DNA of 64,000 bases, from contig CM034535.1 of the NCBI GenBank assembly GCA_020002185.1, positions 64,846,757-64,910,756 of the forward strand, in the 5' to 3' direction. The position numbers were made by a program, and so were the translations under genes. Below the pieces are notes generated by a model, which had not been told where the DNA came from, did no database searches, and saw only the letters and a list, made by a program, of their open reading frames with translations. Source of the stretch: Paraescarpia echinospica. Taxonomy: Eukaryota; Annelida; Polychaeta; Sabellida; Siboglinidae. The stretch's first letter is position 1, and every line of letters begins with the position of its first letter. Below, one piece after another: positions 54,992-64,000 of the stretch.

Positions 54992-55658
54992 CAGGTTTTC
55001 CACCAGAAAAAATAATTTGGGTACAGCGTTAGTCAATTTTTAACTGGCAGGTGAAGCCTGCCACAGGTGCCTGCCCTGATGGGTGGGTGATTTGGGGGTC
55101 TTCCCCCAGAAAAAATTTGATTTCTAGCTGCTTGGAGAAGTGATTTCCTGGCATTTGGAGTCATAAATCCCATCCAGCTCATGGTGATCATTTCCACGTT
55201 TCATATGAGAATGAATAATAAATATAACAGTCAGCAGGAAAATTATAAACTTGCTTTCACATTTTAGAAAAAATAGACTGATTCATAATGTAGTATGGTA
55301 TCTTGTGTTATTTTCCTTCACCAAGAAACAATGAATACTTGAAAATATCACAAAAAAATGTTCAGCCAAGACAGCCGTATTCTTTACACTAAGCCTACCA
55401 ATATACCATGTTCTATCCTGAGGTGAAGGCTTCAATCCCACAGTGAATACCACGTTTAGCCAATCACAGAATAGCTAGCATAAATGTGTTGGCATGGGCT
55501 CATTCTTCACCTTTAAAAATGTCATCAAGTATGAATTTCATTGAACAGAATATTAAACAAAATTTTAAAATCTGGATTTATTTTGGGTATGTATCTGTAC
55601 CCTAGAATTATTTTTGGGTACGTAATTTTACCCTTTTACCCTGCTGGCAGAAACCCTG
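54992..55658. mobile_element. Short TIR element with hAT-like ends
   Basis: 667 bp. Left terminus CAGGTTTTCCACCAG; right terminus on the other strand CAGGGTTTCTGCCAG, 12 of 15 identical. GGGTAC/GTACCC motifs recur near both ends, and two hairpins (GGCAGGTGAAGCCTGCC, TGGGGGTCTTCCCCCA) lie inside. I could not find a convincing target-site duplication. Starting CAGG suggests hAT but this is a guess. Confidence 0.55.
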
Positions 55659-56570
55659 GACATAGCATCAATGCCATATGTCACCAGTCCATCCTTTAAA
55701 AACTACTACTTTGTGTCTCGGTGAAATTCCCCTTGAAATTCTTAGAAACTGTAACAACGATACCGTAGAAACGATAACGTCAGTTTCATGCCAGCACAGA
55801 TCTCAGCGAGTGTAAATTTGCTTGCCATGAACGCATATTATATATTCTGGTTATTCTGATACCAGTATCTTGTTTTATTCTAATTACATAACTGCATCAC
55901 GATGTTAAATAACCAATGCAGGCGGTAGTTTTCTTGTTTTGCGACTGAACGCCATTCCACGTTTGACAACGCCGCCAATTGTCAGTAACCCGGGGTTGAC
56001 CCCAGACCAATCAGGTGTCACCAAAACACAGAATAGCAAGTGGGGCTGTAGGCCAGTCGTAAACAGTCGTTTGACATTTAGTTATTACAAATACAGATTG
56101 CAGGGCCTAGTTGGAGGGAAAAAACGGGGATATCTCAAAAACAGCTGTCTTCGTCAATATGTATTAAAACAAACTGATTGCCAGTGAAAAAATGTCACAT
56201 TTTATGCAAAATCCGCCTATCTGGTGACATGTCTGTTATCAATGACAACCAGGAAGCATTACTTAATGTAATTTTTTTTAAACTGCAATAGTTATGAAGC
56301 TATAACATGGCAAGCTGGCTGGCCTAACATATCCGCCAAATTACACGGGATTGATTTACGATCAGTGAAGGGGTTGTACCAAAAATACACTTCAAGTTCT
56401 GGCTATCTTTCAACATTGTTGTAACATTTTTATGAAGCTGTAGCACACCTAATATGCATTTGTTCTCAAAATAAACCCGTCTGAATGTCAATAATATATT
56501 TGTGCTAACAAACATGCAATTTTTTTCTTATAATAACAGTATCACATACTAAAATTATGTGGATATTGCT
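55659..56570 (+). repeat. Diverged copy of the 51.7-kb TTAA element
   Basis: Co-linear by eye with 51815-52700: CATATGTCACCA, CCTTTAAAAACTA, GGCGGTAGTTTTCTTGTTTT, TGACCCCAGA, AGGTGTCA, ATCTGGTGACATGTCTGTTA, GACAACCAGGAAGCATTACT and TTTCAACATTGTT recur in order. Terminal repeats are not recognisable. It directly abuts the TIR element on its left. Confidence 0.78.
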
Positions 56571-57820
56571 ATATGAACTTCATCAAAAAAATTGAAAAAA
56601 ACAAAAATGTCATTGTGCTGCCAGATAATTACTGAGTGGCTGGCTGTATGCGCTACATCCGGTGAGACAAATGTAACCATGTATGTTAGCTGCCAAATAA
56701 CAAAAAAATGAAATAAATATGTTGAGAACTTTTATTTTGAAGATTTTTTTCCCCGACAAAAAATAGGTCGATTCAAGCAGGCCCATCACTACCGCACTTG
56801 ATACCGTTGCAACCAACAGACTCACCCAGAGAAACATCGCGATGCTAATTTTCACATCAAAAAACACCCCAAAGTCATTCTATCTGAACTAGTATAATAA
56901 CCTTATTTATGAATACTGTCAGGCATTTTATCAAAATATTGATGCAGAAATTTGAGATAATCCAAAGTAAACTTTCGAAGTGGATAAGTAGCCGAACACC
57001 GCTCTGCCATTTTGTTTTCGACTTTCACTTTGAAGGGCTGATGACAATACATTTGAAACCATGGTTCTGATTCGCTGAATTACATCAGCCCACTGATGTC
57101 ATTTTGGGCAGATCGGCCAATGACAGAGCTTTCCATCAATACCACATTGCGGAGGTCTAGACTTTATGAATGGATGCATAAATTCAGTACGGAGGACGTA
57201 GTAAAATCACCAAAATGTGGACATCAACCGCGCCACGTTTTGTAAGCTAGATTGTGAATAGCTCTCATTGAATCTGTTCATGAGTAAATATACACGATCT
57301 CGAAATATCTGTCAGCTATCGATAGACACCAAATGTTTGCATGTCAGTTGCATGTGATGGAAATTAAAATTGTTACAACAAAGGCAGGTACAGTTGGGCT
57401 GAATTTCGGCCCTGGCCATTCCAATGATTAATATCAAATAACGATATATACATAAAATATCTCTTCGACATTGCACAGAATAAGGTGTTGTAAATAAGAA
57501 ATAGAAAGAATTACACTGCTTACTGCATCATTGGAGGAGCTATGTTTCCATATTATGCTATATTTTCCCTATCCGGCAGCCATCTTTGATTGTTGTTTGG
57601 AAACGGGTGGTCTGACAAAAACAAATTCAGTAGATTTTATTCAATAAGACCTACTGTTAAACTTTGGCACAAAACATTATATTAATTATGCATTTAGAAA
57701 AAAATACCCTATTTAGCTGTCATATTGCTCCTTAAATGTAAATAATGATTTACAGTTATATGCCACGACTGATTGGACAAGAATAATCTCATGAATGAAC
57801 ACACAGAATGATTAACATAC
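56571..57820. other. TNRC6 5' intronic sequence
   Basis: AT-rich, with no recognisable gene or element. Confidence 0.5.
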
Positions 57821-57901
57821 CTAAGCATCTAAGAATATCTTCAGAGTTTCTCTTTTATTCCTGTCTTCATCTTCTTCGCACATCTCATTAGCAGTGTATC
57901 C
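57821..57901 (-). other. Candidate 5' exon (minus strand)
   Basis: 81 bp with a good acceptor (TGACTTTTGTAG|GGATAC) and donor (GATGCTTAG|GTATGT). Frame 1 reads GYTANEMCEEDEDRNKRETL then KIFLDA and stops at the last codon of the exon; the other frames have stops too. It may be an untranslated TNRC6 exon, or the terminal coding part of a different, unrecognised transcript. Confidence 0.4.
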
Positions 57902-57986
57902 CTACAAAAGTCACAAGTCAACATTTAATCAGCAGATTACGTCAATTATTGACAAAATGAAAGCCAAAGGGTAAATATATATATCC

Positions 57987-58861
57987 GGGGACCGTTTCAC
58001 TAAGATATTAAGCTCTTAAGGAAAATCCATCCTTGAACAGAATCTGATAAAATCAAGGAGTATTTTTAAAATGCGTTTCACTAATGTGATCGTTAAACAA
58101 CTCTTAAGGCAGAGCGATATTTCCATCATGATAATCGATAATCTACAAAGTTGGCACAATTTGGCAAGAGATTGTCAAGTGTTTGAAAATTCGGCCCAAC
58201 AACCACTTGTCAACAACATATGACTTTTGTTCACTGTGCGAAGAAACAAAATACTGCAGAAGCCGTCGACATATCACAGGGGATACTACTTCCGCGTCAC
58301 ACACGGTGCAATGTTTTGATGGGAGCATCGTTGTTGACAATTTTGAGTTTACCAGAGCGTAGAGAGCGCCAACAACTTAAACCGAAATTGTGCCGTCGAG
58401 TATTGTAATATGAAGGGCAGTAGTGCGCAGGTTAAGTTAGATACAGCTTAAACTTTGCTCAAAACTGATTAACAACTGTCACAACAACCTTGACCTTCGC
58501 AAAGCCGTAAACCGCTACGCACACGTCAACCGGTCACGATGCTAATGTTGTGTAAACAAATCATGTTTTAGCAAACTTTTAATCGCTAACCTTGGAAGAC
58601 TTATTTGGCTGTGAACAACTGGTTCTCTGCATGAAAATGGATCCAAATTAACACGCAGTTAGTAAATTCTAGCTGTTTATGATAGTTAAAGAGTGGTGTA
58701 ACGTCGTCTTAGAAACTGACATTTTAGGACCGTTTTTACGGACCATATCCAGGATGAATTGTCACTGAAATGCAGTTTTTCATTTTCGCTCCTAGGTAAG
58801 GAGAACACTCAATTTTACGGAGCAAAATCGGGCTTAAGAATGTTAGTGAAACAGTCCCCTG
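57987..58861. mobile_element. Short TIR element (GGGGAC-GTTTCACTAA ends)
   Basis: 875 bp. Left end CGGGGACCGTTTCACTAAGA; right end on the other strand CAGGGGACTGTTTCACTAAC. After alignment GGGGAC(C/T)GTTTCACTAA is shared, then TTAAGC. A possible 3-bp duplication ATC flanks it (57984-57986, 58862-58864). No transposase in the interior. Confidence 0.78.
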
Positions 58862-60639
58862 ATCTTCAAAAAACTTTGTAAATAATATAAATATTATTTT
58901 ATGAAGCTGAAGTGTAACTGGTTACATTTTACATCAGTCATTGAATGTGGGTTTTTTAAAATAAATCTTAAACAAGTGGGCATGATCATGGCTTGTCAAA
59001 AATCACATTATATTTATAACAATATCCACAATGTCATGCACAACGATGTGATTTCAAAAACCAAGTTGGTTACAAGATGGTGGCCGCTGTGACAGACATG
59101 TTATCTGCTTTGAAAATTTACTTTCGATTAACCCCCTAGTTTCAGCATAAATAATTCAGCAAACTGCCCAACAATGAATAACATATTACAAGTTTGGGCA
59201 ATCAGAATCATTAAATGCCTTTAAGGTGAGTAATCAATGTTGGTGTGATTTGCATTATCAGTGGACGAACCCACTTGGATCTTCCAAGTCATTATTTTAG
59301 TCAAGTGTGTAAAAAAATCTTTAAATTAAAAGTACTCTTCCTTCACATTTGTCAACAAGCAGCAACATTTTCTCAGCTTGTCTTTGAAATACAAGTAATA
59401 GTCCAGAAATAAACTAGACTAAAAAGACTGTCTTAGATTTGCACAACTGACGTTTCAAGATCGTTAATACAACAACATGCATGTCTACATCATTATGAAA
59501 AACATTGTTAAGAAAATGCTAAGATGCTAAAATTAAATATTGGAAAAACATGCATACCAATAAAATGCAGTATTGTAAAACGTTCTCAGAAGTTGGACAA
59601 AAGCTAAGTGTTTCACAACCACACGTAGAACTGATTTATTTACATCTTCCCAAAAATTACAATTTATAACAAAACGTAATTAACAAAATTGCATATCATT
59701 ATCACTGATTTGGCAACTAAGTACAGTTCTTCAAATATAGACTCCTTTTATTTATTATAACAACTGCTATATAGGATATGCCTACATAAACAAATGCGAA
59801 TGTGTTAGTTCTTGAATAACACTGTATATCGCACCATCATTGGTATTTATAAGAACGACCATCGTTGGCTTTTGTCATAAACTGTTCACTTCTACAATTA
59901 GCATATGTTGGTTAGGTTGAAGAACCTCGTGAGATACATTACGACCCACAACAACCTCCCGTTGCACTCGTATCATGGCTACAAAGTGCAAGCAACACTG
60001 ACCGAGTCTGAGAAGGCCAACACTGGAAACGTCAATGCATAATTTCCACAAGTTTTACAAATCAGCGTTGTTTCTAACTTGTGCAGGAATTAAACGGCTA
60101 AACTCACAAACAGATTGCCACATAGAATCAATGTGCATCTCGTATAAATACTTCAAAGTGACAAACCCATTCGTAAAATATGTCTACCGATTCTCGCTCG
60201 ACTCGGGTTGCCAATCTCGGCGGAAGCCATATTGAATATTTAATACGGTATGCATAGGTCACCTTGCACGATGGTTTTTAGGCGTTTTACACGTTTAAAT
60301 TCATTATTTTATATTACAGAAGATCAAGAATATCAAACACCATTACCTACCATATGAATAAAAAAGGATAATGTAATTGTACACAAGAGATTCATGTACT
60401 TTTGAAACGGCTCCGCACTGGCCACTGCGGCAGCCGACTACATAGTGATCGATTGGTATCGCCAATCACAGCACCTACCCAGCACTTCACTTCGATAACC
60501 TAAATAGTGCACACAATTTCCTACGCATAAACCCAAATCGCAGCAGCAAATCAGTCAAGTTTCAAAACAGGACGTGACCGACCATCTGAATACAAATAAA
60601 TTATAACTAGATTTAAACAACAATGCGACGCGAACTTAC
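58862..60639. other. TNRC6 5' intronic sequence
   Basis: AT-rich. AAGATGGTGGCCGC at about 59076 resembles a YY1 site but is a single match. No gene or element recognised. Confidence 0.45.
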
Positions 60640-60720
60640 CAAACGTGTGCGTATGTCCGTAATAGTTTTAATACACAAACTCGCCTCGCTGCCGTGACAC
60701 TGACAGAACTCAAGTCCAGT
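60640..60720 (-). promoter_or_regulatory. Candidate non-coding first exon / promoter of TNRC6
   Basis: On the minus strand, CGCACACGTTTG|GTAAGTTCGCG is a strong splice donor embedded in locally CpG-richer sequence (GGCAGCGAGGCGAG, TTCGCGTCGC) with no acceptor nearby. This fits a first exon whose 5' end is near 60720. The surrounding AT-rich introns lack such a combination. Transcript evidence is absent, so this is inference. Confidence 0.35.
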
Positions 60721-62270
60721 ATTAAAACATTATTCGGCGAAACGTTTTACGAGTATTTCTCAAAAATTAAATACAATTAAAATGGCAAGACATTTTAGTT
60801 CAACCGTCCATCTGTTTATTGCACAACGCCACTCATCGTCACCAGATCTAATATGATTAAAATGGGCGTCCAACGCATCAAGTTACTACGCCATCCGCCC
60901 TATCGAAAACCCTCGACGGTGCGTAGACACATGGCAGTCGTTCGCTGTGGACCAAATATTTATAACACAACGTTCGCGCCCCCTGGGGACCAAATGCCAA
61001 TGTACATTGGCTTCCTTCAGAAGATACAGAACAACCGATTGCAGTGTAGTACGTGTAGTGCTTTGTGATTTGAAATCTGTTAGTGTTATACTTTTATTTT
61101 GTATAGTTTATCTTGACATTCACCCTTTTGTTCCCAGTTGTGCCCTCCACCCAGAAGTAACCATGCCTGTTAGCTCAGAGAAGAAATGCAGCCAGATGCT
61201 TACCATGGCATATAATAAGCCATATATTTCATAATGTAATCTAGCAATAAGTCAAATAGAAGAAATGCAGCGAGATGCTTACCATGGCATATAATAAGCC
61301 ATATATTTCATAATGTAATCTAGCAATAAGTCAAATGAGCACAATATGCATGCCAGAAGGTAAGTACATATAATTCGAAAATGCTGGTACACATTGTTAA
61401 ACTAACTGATTGTATAATATCATTACTATTAACTATTTTTGTTTAATTTTACTGTACATTTCTCTGGCAATCGTAAATCCAGTGTGCTAATGTACACAAA
61501 AATCAGTTCAATGTATGTAGCTATACAAAATCAACCACTAGTAACACATTCCAGGTTTTTAACAAATGTTAGAACTGCAGAAAAATACAGCTTCAATGTA
61601 GGCTAACAGCTTGCCATCTTCTGAATTTAATAAGTAAACAAATTAATTCTAACTAAGGAATATATATATATATATAGATCAATGCAGACATGAATATATA
61701 AGTGATATCCTCGACCAAAGCACCTAAAGATTTTAGCATATGGCAATTATTTATATTTACAGCAGTATTCACTATTCATCCCAAGAATAATAACAATAAA
61801 CTGAACTCCTGATGCACGAACATAGTCACACACACACATTGCTTGAAATCAGTCACAAGATCACTTGTAGCAGTAATTATTTACTTGCCATCTTTATCAG
61901 GGTTATCATATCGGTCACTGATTACAACAGATTCTCTTGAATGCAAACACCAACCAAGTATCAAAGGTCAACACTGTAATCACATGAAAACTATGTTTTG
62001 TTCCATTTCACTTGTGTATTCCCTGCATTTAGCTCATTTGTGTAAGTTTCAGAACCCACTTTCTGAAGCTAACCCACAAGCAACTGACGACCACTTGAAG
62101 GTAGTGACACATTTCTCTGAGCCTGAGAGCAGATGTGCATTGTCTACAAAACAGCCTTCTAATATGCCTGATTTGTTAATTGTCCTTCTGTTGCTTCTAC
62201 AGTCTCTAATGAGATTTTGACCCAAAAAATGGGCCAAGAGGCCCTGAAGTCCTTTGGACTATAATATTAT
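60721..62270. other. Upstream flank
   Basis: No gene recognised. It contains the 79-bp duplication listed separately. Around 62222-62258 it holds a copy of AAATGGGCCAAGAGGCCCTG, also found at 38196-38232. Confidence 0.5.
61180..61337. repeat. 79-bp tandem duplication
   Basis: Two almost identical 79-bp copies starting GAAGAAATGCAG at 61180 and 61259, differing at about one base (GCAGCCAG vs GCAGCGAG). Recent duplication. Confidence 0.93.
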
Positions 62271-62277
62271 TGTGAGA

Positions 62278-64000
62278 TTGCAATTATTAATGAAATGGTT
62301 TTTGGTGAATCAGTTACATATCATTAAGGGTTATGATGGAAGTAAAATGTTTACATGTTTAGAGGAGACTATTTGCATGCCAGTGAAGATACACCTGGAA
62401 ATAATATATATTCGAGTAGACCGTTTCGTGAAGATTGTACATATTAGGCCGATTTCCAGTAGTTGTAGAAACCTTGCAGGACAGTTTGTGAGCTGCAATC
62501 TTGCATATAGCACAGTTAGTTGTTCTCATTTTGCCCCTACCAGAATAGAAAGAAGAAAGAGATGAACTATGATAAAACTTTATTTGTTCACAAGGTACAG
62601 ATACATAGTGTGCATTTTTACTTAAAAACAGTAGCAATTAATTACATAAAACTGATTGAATTGGAGTGAAGTAATAGCTGCAACATGTATAAAAACATCT
62701 TCATAACATTCCTTATAATTTTGGCTCAATATGCTTTAACCTTTTCAAGTATACTTAAGTTATTTTATGTATTATTTTATACCTAAGTTATTTTAATCCT
62801 AGATCATATCATTATATTGCATTGATAATTATATTTATTACTGTTTTAAAGTTTCTCAGGTTCTGCCAGTCCAGTAGAGATTCCCATTACACATTTTAGT
62901 TACAGCCCACATGGATGCATTCAGTTTTACACAGGGACAATGGCAGGCAGTGAGCAAAGGCTAGCCTGATACACAGGTTTACAGCTAGTCACCCAACTAA
63001 GCAATCCCAGTGATCAGGGCAAAGTCCACTATCCAGTTATAAATAGAGATCATTCATTCTGTTCAACACTGGGACATTGGCAGGCAGAGCAAGCTGGCCA
63101 GGTTCTCTGGCAGTGACCAATACATATAACTTGGCAGCTGGCCAGGTTCTGCCACAGTATTAAGGAAACAGACAAATTTTATAAAAATTTAGCATTTTGG
63201 GGTGAGTGATACTATACTATAGTGACACTATGACATGAAATGTCTATGCAAAATTAGAGAAAAAGTTACTGAAGAGTTTTTTGAAAAATAGGCAAAATGT
63301 AAAAATTTACCATATTTGGGGGCTCTGACGGCCCTTAGAATGATTCAATCAAATACAGATTTCTTGTGCATAGTGGCAGTACCCTAAGATATGTCTATGC
63401 AAAATTAGAGAAAAAGTTGCTGAACGGTTTCTGAGATATGGCAGCTAACGGCACACAACGGACGCAGAGTGATGGCATAAGTCCGTTGGACCTTCGACCC
63501 AAAGGACTAAAAATCATAAATCAATAGTTTTTTTTGGAGTTATTTAAATCAACGATTTTAATAAAATGACTTAAATCAAACAACCCTGTTGGTAATTATT
63601 AATCAAATGTTTTTTGGTGAATCATAGTTACAGATCATTAAGGGTTATGATGGAAGTAAAATGTTGACATGTTTAATGTTCACGTACTGCACCATGTCTT
63701 GCATTTAGAGGAATAATTATAATAGAAAATAAAATGTTTTGGCACATATTTTTAAATACATGCATTGATGAGAAACCGGGAATTACTTTTCTGTGGCCTA
63801 AGAATAACTAATTTCACAAACTTCCTGCTTATAATTACATAACAGAAAAGACAACCTCCAACCTCCATATAAAACAACTGCATAAATATATATCCATGCA
63901 AGACACATACTCCGCATATGACAGATGCTATAGGGAAGGGGTTTAGCTGCCAGGTTCTGTTTCTGGCACAATACACACAATCTACTGTTAAGAGGTGGTC
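62278..64000. repeat. LINE-associated dispersed repeats
   Basis: 63590-63930 is a close copy of 40225-40526 and 62278-62350 is a shorter copy. At about 63336-63390, AATGATTCAATCAAATACAG followed by ATTTCTTGTG equals the sequence just after the YADD box in the LINE piece at 40625-40690. The region is therefore decayed remnants of the same LINE family. No intact frame; the rest shows nothing. Confidence 0.72.

Overview
This is a stretch of animal (metazoan) nuclear genome. Two multi-exon protein-coding genes with GT-AG introns account for all convincing coding sequence. The rest is introns, microsatellites, minisatellites and a dense set of decayed LINEs, a tRNA-derived SINE pair and short DNA transposons. 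The AT-rich introns, long CA/TC microsatellites, SINEs with a 'GCGCTATATAA'-type tail and abundant miniature transposons fit a non-vertebrate bilaterian, probably marine. I cannot place it in a phylum from sequence alone.

Plus strand, 1815-25417: TEX2, the SMP-domain lipid-transfer protein of ER membrane contact sites. Seven coding exons join in frame into a 949-residue protein with a disordered N-terminus, a membrane hairpin, a PH-like domain and a C-terminal SMP domain. Its introns hold three tandem-repeat arrays (40-, 55- and 72-bp units), two copies of one SINE family, and an internally deleted hAT transposon that still has its 8-bp target-site duplication. A 67-bp satellite lies upstream of exon 1, and a 1000-N assembly gap interrupts the 72-bp array.

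Minus strand, 49565-32394 (with probable 5' exons as far as about 60.7 kb): TNRC6/GW182, the Argonaute-binding scaffold of miRNA silencing. Nine coding exons join in frame into 1770 residues: GW/WG-rich Argonaute-binding region, UBA-like domain, Q/G-rich region, RRM and a short C-terminal silencing tail. One intron uses a GC-AG pair. Two well-bounded exon candidates at 54.0 and 57.8 kb and a first-exon donor at 60.6 kb suggest an upstream promoter; the 54-kb exon is phase-compatible with coding exon 2.

The two genes converge. Between them (about 26.8-32.4 kb) lies a 5'-truncated CR1/jockey-type LINE. The TNRC6 introns and 5' flank carry a pogo/Tigger-like element, three TTAA-flanked elements (one piggyBac-like, one inserted cleanly into a LINE reverse transcriptase), two other TIR elements, and LINE pieces in direct and inverted arrangement. 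The two genes have no obvious joint pathway; their proximity matters mainly as possible conserved linkage. I found no previously undescribed gene system. The most useful novelties are the mobile-element architectures and the gene-model details.
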